Assembly: GCF_024713945.1 (NCBI RefSeq)
Contig: NW_027461518.1
Coordinates: forward strand, 124,001 to 188,000
Reading direction: 5' to 3'
DNA: 64,000 bases
From: Dermatophagoides farinae
Lineage: Eukaryota > Arthropoda > Arachnida > Sarcoptiformes > Pyroglyphidae
This document shows positions 16,606 to 27,610 of the stretch, one piece after another. The position numbers were made by a program, and so were the translations under genes. Each line of letters starts with the position of its first letter. Position 1 is the first letter of the stretch. A model generated the notes under the pieces. The model searched no databases, was not told the DNA's origin, and saw only the letters and a list, made by a program, of their open reading frames with translations.

Positions 16606-19080
16606 ATGTTGATCGAGTCGTTTATTACTGAAAATTTCGACAAATTGTACGAAGAAAACAAACTTCATGATATTCTCACGTATCAAATGTCATGGTTTAC
16701 AAGTATGCGAGCAGTTGATTACGTCTCAGCTATTTCCATGTATAGCACAGATATGAATTCCTATAAAAATTTACTTCATTTATGTTACAATATCTGTGTT
16801 CGTGACGGCAGTTTAAGCCGTGCCTGTGAGTTTGCTATAAAATTAAAAGACGTAGAACTTTTGAAAGATTTGATTAAAATTTGCACAGACGTAGAATACA
16901 TTCCCAACTCAGTTAAAAATCACTCTATTCTTAACGATTTGAGTTGGTCCCCCTTTGTCAGAGTATGTTACTATTTAAACGACGAAGATAAAATTGTCCA
17001 GGAACGTGAGACACGAAAAATAATGCTATTACAATTACTGTTTCAAATATCATCGTCAGGACTAATGTATAACTGTTCTGACTTAGAATTACTTGAATCT
17101 GAAGACACAGGGAAATACACAAACATATTGTGTTCGAACTACTTAGGCGAAATGATGGCATACATCATAAAAGAGTTGGAAATCGAAGATGTTAAAGGAT
17201 TAGAAAAAATATTTAAACGAGAGGGAAATAAATCCTCTTCTTTTTCGGAAAATCAAAATAACAAGAGTTTCATGAACGCGCTAGGTTCAGCTTTGGTGCA
17301 TTATGGTTATGGCAAAGATGCGTTATTGAGTGTTGATGATCAAGCATTCATATCGACTACGCGAGATAAAAGTATGATCTCAGCTGTGGCTTCTTTAGGA
17401 ATTTTGAACGCTTATAAAATTGAGGAAGGAATTACCATTTTAGACAGGTTTCAATACTCTGAACTGCCGGCGGCTAAGGCTGGTTCTTGTCTAGGTTTTG
17501 GACTTTTATTTTCCAATATGAAAGACGAATTTGAAACGGCTTTAAATCTTATCTGTCCGTCTCTTGATTCTTCTAACTTAGACGAAATAGCTAATGCTTG
17601 TTTGAGTTTGGGATTTGTATACATGGGTACTCAAAAAGCGGAAATAGTTCAATTATTCTATCCTATAATACTTACTTATTCTGAACCAAATCGAATAAGT
17701 TTGTGCGCAATCGCTTGTTTGAGTCTTGGTATGATTTATCTAGGTTCAGCAGACGAATCGGCTTCAGAAATGATTTTACAGTTTATTATTGACTGTTCAA
17801 AACCGACGACTGCGCAAACGGACATCTATAACGCATCGCTCGGTCTCGCCTTACTGTATTTCAGACGAGGTCTCGAAGTCGAAGGCTTATCTATTATTCT
17901 GAAAACCATTGAACATCCCATTGGGGAATATACACTGGAGCTTGTCAATTCTTTTTCAACTGTAGGTTATTCCAATATCATCGAAGTTCAAAAAACAGTA
18001 GAAAAGGCCATTGCAAGCAGTCGATTGATTAACTCACTCGAAGATTTGTATATTAAAAACAAAAAACTAGCCGACATGGAGTCTCAAATAAATCAAAATA
18101 CCTCACAAGAAACTCCAGAAAATCAGCAAGAAGAATCTATTTCAGATAACACCGAGCCTCAAATGCCGACCAAGCAAACTCAAAGTCAAGAAAAAACAAA
18201 CCCTTCCGATAACGATTTGGAAAATCGATATCCAATAAACAATGTGGCAGACCACTTTTTATCTCATTTACCAACAATTCACGTTTTATCAATTTATATT
18301 AATTCGTTTAATGACGTTGTATCACAAGAAGTAATTATCACATTTTCAAACCACTTCCTTCAGCTCGACAATGTGTTTGCGAAGCGAGCCATCCCGATAG
18401 GATTGAGCTTAACATTTGCTTCAAACCCAAATCCATTTGTTCTTGACATTCTAGCTAAGCTAACTCGTAACGAAGATGGCCACATAGCTATAAACTCTAT
18501 CATCGCAATTGGAATTGTAGCTGCAGGAACTAACAACGTTCGAGCGATGAACATTTTAGTAGCTCTGACTTCATACTACTCAAACGACCCCAATGCAATA
18601 TTATCAATTGAATTTGCTCAAGCTTTGATATATAGTGGAAAAGGTTTGTTGACTGCTTCGCCGCTAAACGAATACAATGGGCTAATTAACGAACGAAGAT
18701 TGGCTTTTCTTCTGGTATTTTTAGTTCAAATCATGATGCACAAAGAAGGAATGCTCACGAATAAACTACGCGAGCTTTTTTTCACAATAATCCCTTCTTT
18801 GTATCCACGATGGTTGATAACGCTCGATTCTGACCTTAAACCAACACCGGTTTCTGTAAGAATAGGTAAACCGCTGGACACTGCAGGTATGCCTGGAAAA
18901 CCCAAAGTAATTTCAAGCTTTTATTCGCATCAGGCGCCAGTAATTCTGCAGCAGACTGAAGCTGCAGAGTTAAACACGGGTGAATACCAGCTGTTTGCTC
19001 ATACGTTGACTGGTATCGTTTTGTCGAGAAAAACCCCTCCTCATCAACTCAAAGAAGCAAACCACGTAGTTGAAATCTAA
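16606..19080 (+). CDS. RPN1: 26S proteasome regulatory subunit RPN1 (PSMD2)
   Basis: RPN1 is the large base subunit of the 19S particle that docks ubiquitin receptors and shuttle factors. PC repeats are visible as repeated ALG/AGS-type helical pairs (SLGFVYMGT near residue 335, SLGMIYLGSA near 370, IGIVAAGTNN near 635). The toroid is followed by FAQALIYSGKGLLT and the C-terminal block PVSVRIGKPLDTAGMPGKPK, and the protein ends in the EGFVILRKN-like GIVLSRKTPP. A Gln/Glu/Thr-rich insert lies near residues 485-545. At 824 residues it is shorter than the usual 900-1,000; the N-terminal region typical of PSMD2 is abbreviated. It is a single exon with an ATG at 16606. Confidence 0.9.
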   Translation: MLIESFITENFDKLYEENKLHDILTYQMSWFTSMRAVDYVSAISMYSTDMNSYKNLLHLCYNICVRDGSLSRACEFAIKLKDVELLKDLIKICTDVEYIPNSVKNHSILNDLSWSPFVRVCYYLNDEDKIVQERETRKIMLLQLLFQISSSGLMYNCSDLELLESEDTGKYTNILCSNYLGEMMAYIIKELEIEDVKGLEKIFKREGNKSSSFSENQNNKSFMNALGSALVHYGYGKDALLSVDDQAFISTTRDKSMISAVASLGILNAYKIEEGITILDRFQYSELPAAKAGSCLGFGLLFSNMKDEFETALNLICPSLDSSNLDEIANACLSLGFVYMGTQKAEIVQLFYPIILTYSEPNRISLCAIACLSLGMIYLGSADESASEMILQFIIDCSKPTTAQTDIYNASLGLALLYFRRGLEVEGLSIILKTIEHPIGEYTLELVNSFSTVGYSNIIEVQKTVEKAIASSRLINSLEDLYIKNKKLADMESQINQNTSQETPENQQEESISDNTEPQMPTKQTQSQEKTNPSDNDLENRYPINNVADHFLSHLPTIHVLSIYINSFNDVVSQEVIITFSNHFLQLDNVFAKRAIPIGLSLTFASNPNPFVLDILAKLTRNEDGHIAINSIIAIGIVAAGTNNVRAMNILVALTSYYSNDPNAILSIEFAQALIYSGKGLLTASPLNEYNGLINERRLAFLLVFLVQIMMHKEGMLTNKLRELFFTIIPSLYPRWLITLDSDLKPTPVSVRIGKPLDTAGMPGKPKVISSFYSHQAPVILQQTEAAELNTGEYQLFAHTLTGIVLSRKTPPHQLKEANHVVEI

Positions 19081-19277
19081 CTCTTTGATTTGGTTGATAC
19101 AATTTTGTCATAAGGCATGTGTATATGGATGAATAGTAATAAACATGCGGTCTCTCTTATGGACTATTCATAATTTCATTGTTATAATGCATTATTTACA
19201 AGTAATATATTGTTTTGTTTATACTAAGTCGTTGCATGCTTATTACTAGGAGCAGTAAAAATTCTATTACATCGAAA

Positions 19278-20409
19278 ATGGTAATGGAGCTAAACGATAA
19301 GTTTGGGCTTGTAACGGAGCATCAAAAGATGCTGAATCAGTTTACAAAAGAATTAGAACGTGAGTTTAGGGTATAACAATTGTGTAGTATTAAATGAAGA
19401 AGTAGTCAAACACGAACCGTACAATTTTGAAAAATGGAGTAATGAGTCGAAATACACTCATCCAGACCATTTTGAGCTAAGAGTAGTCGTTGACATCATA
19501 AAATCGCTACTGTTCATTGAACTGCCCACAGAAATGACACAAAACTTTTCAAAAGAAGTTTTGGCATTTATCCAGTACAATCAGAATCGGCAGCTTCTTT
19601 TTGTTCTCAATTCAATCGTGCCGCTTATAGAAGCTCCTGTCTCAGATGAATTATCTCACCAGTTGATAACTAATTTGCACACAGAAATCGTGCATGAGCT
19701 CTGTAATAAACACCAGAGAGGCTACATTGATCCAAGTTTCTACATTAAACCAATAAACTCTGACTGGGACAGTTTATACCATTTTGTCCCCGGATCAGTT
19801 CCAGCAACAATTGATTACAATAGAACGCAACCTACTCCACTTTTGGAGTCGCACAACAAACCATTAACAAGACAAACATCGGAATTCAAAACAGATGTGC
19901 CTTTTGGAAGCACCTTGAGCCTGGACAATTTAGCGACCAGCTCCAATCCGCTTTCTATGTCTGCCATGTCCAAAAGCAACAACCTGGCAGGTCTGCAAAA
20001 TCAAATCAAGAACATAGCAACCAAAAACTCAGAGGAACAAGTAAATAACTCAAAACCGAATTTCTCTTCGTCTATACGCGAAAGTTTTGTTATACCAAAA
20101 TCCATACACAATATTCTAAACAATAACAAGAATTCTGTTCGATTTACTGAAATAAAAGACAATCACAGTGACTCACGTCTGCTTTCAAAAAGTCTTAAAA
20201 CGTCGCGGTTTTTGACAGAAAAGCCTAAAAAAAATATTGCACAACCGAAGGCAACATCGTCTGCAAAACAAATACCCAAGAAAAATTTAATGAGCAATAA
20301 AAAAATAGACAGCCAATCAATTAAATCGTTGTCCTCAACGAAATCGTCTCTTTCACCGCCAATTACGAAATCTAATATCAAACTTGATTCTGCAGTAAAA
20401 AAAGGCTAA
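19278..20409 (+). CDS. Unknown protein, two exons
   Basis: I do not recognise this gene. An ATG at 19278 opens a 27-codon exon (MVMELNDKFGLVTEHQKML). Its frame ends in a stop shortly after, unless a 28-nt intron at 19360-19387 (GTGAGT...TGTAG) is removed, which joins it in phase to the long frame. The first 150 residues of the 368-residue product look helical and ordered (FELRVVVDIIKSLLFIELP). From about residue 170 the protein is disordered, Ser/Asn/Lys-rich and basic (many KS, SSTK runs). No signal peptide or membrane segment is seen. It follows RPN1 on the same strand after 197 nt. Confidence 0.6.
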
Positions 20410-20636
20410 ATCTCAATTTAAGTTTAACTTTAAAAAATTTGAAAAAAAAAAATGATATTCTATAAAAAGTTCCGTTAATGTATCAAAGATTAAAGCTACA
20501 CAATACTCTAGTCATTTAATCTACCAAATAAAAGTTATAGCCGAAATAGCAATACTCGCATGTTACGCAATTAAATAACATGCCGAACTCTATTTAGACA
20601 CAATTAATATTTGAATATACTGTTAAAATAAATCTA

Positions 20637-22562
20637 ATGAAATTCATTAGTTTTGCTCGAGCTGCAACAGTATTCTCTCTAAATGTATTGCTATCTAACG
20701 TTTCAACCAACATACTTGTACTCTCTTTGTTGAGAGAGAAATTTCTCTTTACAGATAAACGAGACGCACAACTGCTAACTCATGACAAGATAATGTTAGA
20801 GAGACAACTCGAAAGTTTAGACCACACTAGCGATCACTACCGCATAGTCAACAAAGTCGTTAGCTCTATGTATGAGAGAGACTGGAATTTCAGCTCACCG
20901 ACATGTTCTCTGATTGAGGAGGCACCAAATAGTCAGCCAAAAGATCAAAAACTTTACGTTAAATGGAACTTTATACATTTTCACGACTCCTTTAAGGACA
21001 AAGTAGCACTGAAGCTCAGTTTGATTCCTGTTATCATGTCCATTATGAGTTACCATTGCGGAGGTCTAGTTTTCGAACTTATGGCGTTGATCTTCAAATA
21101 CCTAGTCAAGCTCCATTTTTTGTACTTCTTGGTATTTTCCGGACTTTTGATGTTTTTTTACACCAGGTTTTCAACGGCTGGGCTTATTTTGATGAACATA
21201 CCAGCAACTACCATATCAGACAAAACTGAAAATTTTTTAGACATCCCGTCCTTCAAGTGTTATACACTAATCAAGAAAATCATTTACGAACTCAGCATAA
21301 ACGTATCGAGTTTATTCTTTTTTTTAATCTTCCTCGAGTCTTTAAACAAGGCGCACGCTTTAAACCAGAACATTACTGTTTATGTCATAGTAACTTGTTC
21401 AGCACTTTTGCTAGTATTTTTTATATTCATTAATTACTACTACAAAGTCAAACGCAAGGAAGAATACTTAAAATCTTATCATACGTTTGAAAGAACGTAC
21501 ATGTCTACAGATTCGATTATCATTCCGGCTCTTGTAGACGAATCAATTATAGAAATTACCCAACACAACGATTTGAGCATGCTTCATTTAGATGATGAGC
21601 TTAGCGATCAGTCTAGTATGGAAAATTTCGCTAATGACACATATAATTGTCCCAATCCTATTGTATCTAGACATCCATCCATTGTCTACGATAATTATTT
21701 AAAAAGGAATTCGGACTCTTCTAATTCATTCAACAAAACAATAGAAACAGAACAAAAAAGTTCTAGCTTTCTGTCGAAACATTTTGGAATTAAGAGCCTT
21801 TATTTTTTTACAGCTGCCAATGTGATTTGCTTTGTATTGATGAAGTTCAGTATTTACTCATTACTAGAACTGCTCGTAGATTCCATGTTCAATCGAAAAA
21901 AAAATTTAATTCTTTTTTTGAGTTTGTTTTCGTCGTTGCTGGCTTCGCAAGGAGTCATAAAACTTATTCTATCCCCCATACTGAAGTACACCATCGCATC
22001 AGTTATTTGCATTTTAGTTCTAGTAGTAGCCGGGTTCGAACATATATTTTATCTGTTGTCAAAATCTGAAGAATCAACTTTGAACTTAGGCACTACAGAT
22101 TACACAACTATTTACATGATTACTCTTATTATTCCGCTGTTAGAAATATTCTATCAGCATTTCGTCAGTTCAATCACTACAAGACTTCAGTTGGCCTATA
22201 GTCACGAAGTTTTGTTAAAGTATTTTAATTTTATAGCTGGCATGATGCTAATTCCTCATGCCATCGGGTCAATTCTTTGTTCTACTTACAGGCACTATGC
22301 CTTGACCAACAGATTAATTTACTGTGTTTATTTAACAGTGCTAATACTTTGTTATTTAATACACAAGAATTATTTATATTATAAAAAAGATCAAATAACA
22401 TATAACGATAATTCTTCATTAATCTTTTCAGACGCTACTTTCTTCCAGCAAGAAGAAAATCAGGAATATAATAGGTATTTATCAGAACAACAGAGCAGTT
22501 TACTTTTTGCTAAATGGAAACAATACAAGCAAGACGAAAATATGCTTGCCACAATTAATTAA
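20637..22562 (+). CDS. Polytopic membrane protein (transporter-like, about 10-12 TM)
   Basis: The 641-residue protein has a hydrophobic N-terminus, then two blocks of membrane segments. The first runs from about residue 130 to 275 (for example LHFLYFLVFSGLLMFFYT and VYVIVTCSALLLVFFIFI). The second runs from about residue 385 to 585 (for example YTIASVICILVLVVAGFEHI). They are separated by a hydrophilic, Ser/Asp-rich central loop of about 110 residues. Two blocks around a large cytosolic loop resemble MFS-type carriers, but no family signature such as the loop 2-3 motif is visible. It is a single exon. Location (plasma membrane or internal) and substrate cannot be read. Confidence 0.55.
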   Translation: MKFISFARAATVFSLNVLLSNVSTNILVLSLLREKFLFTDKRDAQLLTHDKIMLERQLESLDHTSDHYRIVNKVVSSMYERDWNFSSPTCSLIEEAPNSQPKDQKLYVKWNFIHFHDSFKDKVALKLSLIPVIMSIMSYHCGGLVFELMALIFKYLVKLHFLYFLVFSGLLMFFYTRFSTAGLILMNIPATTISDKTENFLDIPSFKCYTLIKKIIYELSINVSSLFFFLIFLESLNKAHALNQNITVYVIVTCSALLLVFFIFINYYYKVKRKEEYLKSYHTFERTYMSTDSIIIPALVDESIIEITQHNDLSMLHLDDELSDQSSMENFANDTYNCPNPIVSRHPSIVYDNYLKRNSDSSNSFNKTIETEQKSSSFLSKHFGIKSLYFFTAANVICFVLMKFSIYSLLELLVDSMFNRKKNLILFLSLFSSLLASQGVIKLILSPILKYTIASVICILVLVVAGFEHIFYLLSKSEESTLNLGTTDYTTIYMITLIIPLLEIFYQHFVSSITTRLQLAYSHEVLLKYFNFIAGMMLIPHAIGSILCSTYRHYALTNRLIYCVYLTVLILCYLIHKNYLYYKKDQITYNDNSSLIFSDATFFQQEENQEYNRYLSEQQSSLLFAKWKQYKQDENMLATIN

Positions 22563-22728
22563 TATTATAAACTATTTCTTCTTAAATAATAACGTAAACT
22601 AGTCTTTCCATTGCATTTTTAAGTAACGCCTTCGTAAGCAATTATATCTATGCGCGCAACACAAATGTAATAAATAAATATTTAATAGATAATTATCAGC
22701 ATATGTCCTAAAACTATTTAGTAAGGAA

Positions 22729-24930
22729 ATGAACCATCAAGAGCACAATTCAAATGGTAAGCCGTGTTCATCGACCAATTTTAGTGTATCACAACCAAAA
22801 TAATTCAATTCCTCACAATTATATTAATAACCAAGATTCACTTATCTACGAAAACCCTAACATTGAATATACTAGAAATAATTTTTCGTCAATGATTTCT
22901 AGCTCTCATGCCGTCCACATGCAGAACAATCATCCTTCTCAACTAGCAGGTAACCACCAACAAGTACTCAATATGCATCAACCTCACATGGTTAACAAAC
23001 ATCATGGTTCACTTCCTAACAACCCTAACAGAATTTATAATCCACATCTTGATCGAAATACTCCATTAGACGCTCATGCTGCACAACGACGAATGACACC
23101 CAATCCGAATATTTACGTTATGCCCCAATATCATCAGAATCCACGCGCGAAACAAGTAAGAATGCCATGCTATCCGCAAAACCAGCAATATTATACGTAC
23201 AGAAACCAGCAAATGGGCAAAGGTCCAACAATTATACAAAACGAAAAAGAAGGTAGTGTATTCAGCCTCAATACAACTAATCCAAATCGATTCAATAACA
23301 TCGTCCCACAATCTGAAATTTTGCGCATGAACTACGTAAAAAGACCGCAAAAACCCATTTCTAATATGAATTATAATTATATGCCTCAGCAACACCCCAT
23401 GCAGCACGATAGGAACATTCCTGGCTCAGTCCGTAACGCTCCTATGTGGTCTGAACAACAACAACAGCAGCAATCTATGTACCAATATCAAAAGCTGTCT
23501 CCCGAATTGGTAACCAACTCCAATATGAATATATCTCAAGTTTCTCCATTCTCTCATGGCAGCAAACCGCATATGTATGCCCAACAGAACTCAATCAACC
23601 AAGCAGATGTTAAAATAATGCCTTCCACTGATACAATGACTATGGCAGAGCCAAATGTCCAATATATGGTAATGAATCAAAAGCCTATGATGTATTCGAG
23701 TTCTCAGCCCAATATGAAGCAAAATTATTACGCATCCAACATGCCCCATCAACGATTGTCAAATATGGACGCAACCAGTGTACACTATAATTTACCTGAA
23801 AACAACGTGACAGGCGAAAATAGTAATATAAAAAGAGATGTTTTTCAACCTAGCAGACCTAACGCTGCTTTGAGTGACGCAAACTATCTGAGCACGGCTG
23901 GAAAGACCTCATTACAAGAAGAAGTTACAAACAATACAAATGTCGACGAAAATATCTCAGACATTTACACTCCCTACAAGTACTTCAATAACCTGCAGCA
24001 AGAAGAAAACAACGATGATCAGTCACGAAGTATAAGCACTCCAGATAACGCTAAAAAAACCAAACTGAATAACAATGTTATCACCGTTTTTAATCAAGTT
24101 TTTAATTCACGAATCATTGCAGGAATCTCACTCTTAGACAAGGCAGCAGGTAGCGAAAATAGCTGGTTGCAGCTTGACAACTCAATTAAAGTAGACTCCA
24201 ATATAAATGGAACTAATGTTTCGTCAAACTTCAATTATTCTTATGCGGAAGTTTTCATGTATTCACACTTTTCTTCTATTGAAAATTCAGACAAAATCAA
24301 CCGTTTTTTGACTTATCTAGATAAAATAGCTGACAACTATTACAGATACATCTGCAAAGACGAATGTTGGCGAAATCTCAATACTTTAAACAAGGACAAA
24401 TCGTTCCTGCCTTCTTCCAAAAGCACCGGAAAAGAGATTTGGATAAGAAAATACTACATGCCTTTTCATTTGCAGAACATTTCTTGTGCAAGGATTTACA
24501 GCAAAAATTTTATTAATATTCAAGATCAGCTTGCTTGCAATTCAAGACTCGTGTCGGAAACGGCAGCCACGTCCAACTTTATTTTGTTTCTTCAAAACAT
24601 AGGGTACAAAATATATCAAGCTAATTCTATCTATTCAAGGGGAATTCTGTATAACATCGATCCAGGCACAGACAAACACATAATTCTGTCTGTATTCAAT
24701 CTTTACAAGGTAAGCAAACAACAATAAAATTCTTTTAGAATAATCAATTCACCAAAAGACTTTTCGAAAATTCTCTGTTAGTCGAGATAAAGTTGAGAAA
24801 TACAGATCCGAAAAACATTAGCTCGATAGCTAACTACCTGAAAGAATTCGCTGACAAGCTCAAGCCGTAAGTTCGTCTCAACATTCGAAAATATCCTTTT
24901 AGTTACGTGAAATTTGTTAAATTTAGCTGA
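22729..24930 (+). CDS. MED18: Mediator subunit 18-like protein, four exons
   Basis: Three tiny introns are placed. 22757-22784 (28 nt) joins MNHQEHNSN to the main frame. 24710-24738 (29 nt) and 24867-24902 (36 nt) join the last exons. The spliced C-terminus ends NSLLVEIKL...IANYLKEFADKLKPYVKF, matching the MED18 C-terminal beta-strand and helix (LVEV...L..FA..LKPLV). The MED18 beta-barrel occupies roughly residues 430-700. Before it is a 400-residue Asn/Gln/His/Met/Pro-rich low-complexity region with a poly-Gln tract, which the fungal and animal proteins lack. MED18 is in the Mediator head, contacting RNA polymerase II. The family call depends on the last two exons, so misplacing those introns would hide it. 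Confidence 0.6.
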
Positions 24931-25123
24931 CGTATATCGAACTTTTGAATAATAATTTTTCACAATACGCTTGTCGTAAACAAACTATTTAGCATGAACA
25001 AATAATTTAATAAATCGTTTCTAAAAAATAATGTTTAAACCGTGTTTCCAATAATTAATATATCTATCGTGATGCGCTTTGTTTTTCTCGGAAAATTTAG
25101 TAACTAACTCGCATTAAAATAGC

Positions 25124-26668
25124 ATGATCAAATTCAGTTATTGCTGTCTGACTTTAATTATCCAGTCTCTAATAAGTTTAGCCTTTGTTGATCAACACAA
25201 TTCGAAGTTGATTCTCAACGCTAAACCAAATTACTCAGTAAGTATAAGTAACCCAAATCACGGTTAGTTTCCAGAATTCATGATGTATAGAGTAGAACGA
25301 GTAAAAGTTTTGCTCGATCAAAGTTCAAAAGACAACATGAAATTTTTTTCCAAATTATCGAACGATAAAACAGTAAACGAGCAAGATTGTTTGAAAGAAA
25401 CGCGTTCAAATGATCAACTAAATGTAAAAATAAATAATTATTATAAGTTTGATCTGACTAAATATTTAAACAAAGATTTTCTAATTGTAGACCATAGCTC
25501 TAATCATAGCCAAGCTTTATGGGTACGAGAAGATCAGTTAATCATACAGATTAATCAGGATTTTGTTGGTGTGTCCACATTAATTAATAAAAATTATTTT
25601 TATAAACTTTGGACATTCACGTGCCAAGCAGAAATAGAAACGTTACTTAGTGAAAAAGCGTTTTCAGGACTTGTTTTCAACTACATCGATAAAAATAATT
25701 ACTGCTACAGTGTCTTTCGACAGAAAAACAATGAAAACGGAGTAGAGACTAGTTGCGTTCAACATGGTATTTTGAAAAATTTGCGCTTTTGCAACATCCA
25801 ACAAAACTTAAAAGATAAGATTGCTTTATTCATTTATTCAGACTTGGAAAAGTTCTCGATATATGTGAACGAGCGATTTCTGTGTGGATTCAACATTAAT
25901 TCAGCTAAGACAGATCAGAACTCCTCCGTCGGCTTGATAGTAAAGTTAACTACAGCACTATTTGACAATTTTATTATTAATAATTATGAATATTACGAGA
26001 AAAAATTATCTCCGAACCGCAAACACTTAGATGACAAAGAATACCAATTGATAAAAAAAGACAGTCAAGATCACAAATTTAATTCCAGCAGGCTCTGTTT
26101 ATTCAAGAATTTTTTCGACGTTTCATTAGACGACTTTTTCTTTACAACAGAAAAAGACAAAACCCGTTGGACCACGCTTGTGGTTCCTTCTACAGTATCA
26201 GAAGGTCTTGAAACGTCTTCACTCGTTTACAATTCGATCGAAAAAGACATTTCTTTTGTATTTGTTAAAAATTGGTATTGCAGAAACTATTCAGTTTTTT
26301 TCAAGTTGATTTTCAGCACAGACGGCTCGGCAGGGTTTATTCTTTATTTCGGCAAAGACAGCTACGTTACATTTGAACTGGTTTCGACAAGTGATCGGTT
26401 AGATATTTATTACTTTTATAATAGATCAATTTTAATCGACACCTTTTTCATAAAATTTCCTATTCGAGTGCAGCAGACATACGAAGTGAACATCACAAAA
26501 ATAGAAAATTTGTTTGAAGTATGCGTGGACAACGTCAAAGTCGCCACCACTGATAAAATAAAAACATCGCTTATGAACGGGGAAAGTTTTGAAGATCTCG
26601 AGTTTGGATTTTTTTCTAGCCAGACCCAAGTAATTTTTAGCCAAATACAATTTCTCGGAATATTTTAA
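25124..26668 (+). CDS. Secreted protein with two concanavalin-like jelly-roll domains
   Basis: Exon 1 starts at 25124 and encodes a signal peptide (MIKFSYCCLTLIIQSLISLA). A 30-nt intron at 25238-25267 (GTAAGT...GGTTAG) joins in phase to the long second exon. The mature part of about 460 residues appears to hold two similar domains, near residues 75-260 and 300-500. In both, strands such as KIALFIYSDLEKFSIYVNE and YEVNITKIENLFEVCVDN are followed by a block ending in FDNF or FGFFSS. This is the pattern of laminin-G/concanavalin or 3-keto-disaccharide hydrolase-like folds. No catalytic residues are evident. A role in binding glycans at the cell surface or outside is inference. Confidence 0.55.
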
Positions 26669-26887
26669 TTATTTAATATTTCAATATTATTTAAAATTAT
26701 TAGAGATTAATCAATTATATTTGTGTCAGAAAACGTTAAACTATAAACAATACTAAATATTAATAGAAGTCTGTTCATTAGTATACCGAAGTCAAGGTTA
26801 GACGAATCTTCCACTTGTCGTAAACTTACCAAGTTAATAATTCATTGTTGGTCTTAAGTATCAGTAATTTTCAGAACAGTAGAATAA

Positions 26888-27488
26888 ATGAAACCGTTGA
26901 TCGTATTAATAACATTTTATAATGTGCTTTCCAAGATCATTCATTTAACAAATCGCAATTTTCAGCACGATACGCAGTTAGGAAACGAAAATACTACCGG
27001 TCCATGGTAAGTTCAACAGACAAAACATACATTGATCTAGGTTTATCATGTTTTATCTGCGCAACTGCGAGCACTGCAAACAGATCATGAATGAATTAAA
27101 CATAGTGTCCGATCAGTTGGCAAACGACGTCAACGTAGGACTAATTGAAGGGTACGAAAATATATCGTTGTCGAATAGATTTGGAATTACTAAATACCCA
27201 ACATTTTTTTTTTTTACGAAAGGCCAGATGTATGAATACAATGACAAACGAAAGGCGGACTTCATGGTTTCATTTACCCAAGGAGGCTATCTGAACGCGG
27301 TCCCTATTGAAATACCAGCAGAAAAAAGCATTACAATGCTAATTCGAGATGAAATAGACGTCATCATGCGAGACATTTATTATGTTGGCATTACACGGCC
27401 AAAAGCTCTCATCGCTGTTTGTGCTCTGTCGATCGGCGCTATTTTGATTTTTCAAGTTATGATTAATTGTTTTATAAACTTATTTTAA
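26888..27488 (+). CDS. Membrane-anchored thioredoxin-domain protein (TMX/PDI-like), two exons
   Basis: Exon 1 (from 26888) encodes a signal peptide (MKPLIVLITFYNVLSKIIHL) and the start of a thioredoxin fold. A 34-nt intron at 27007-27040 is removed to give WFIMFYLRNCEHCKQ, the active-site strand with a CxxC of sequence CEHC. A conserved cis-Pro loop ITKYPTFFFF follows near residue 102. The C-terminus has one transmembrane helix (ALIAVCALSIGAILIFQV). The layout is that of TMX-type oxidoreductases of the ER, which act on disulfides of secretory proteins. The protein is about 188 residues. It lies between two secretory or membrane genes on the same strand. Confidence 0.7.
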
Positions 27489-27610
27489 TGATATTTATAC
27501 ACTACGCTATTTTTTATTGTTTTTATTTCACTTGAGAAAGTTTTATCGATTTAGGAAAACTTGAACAGATCAAAAATAATTTGGGAGAAAATTACTGATG
27601 TGATTGTCTG

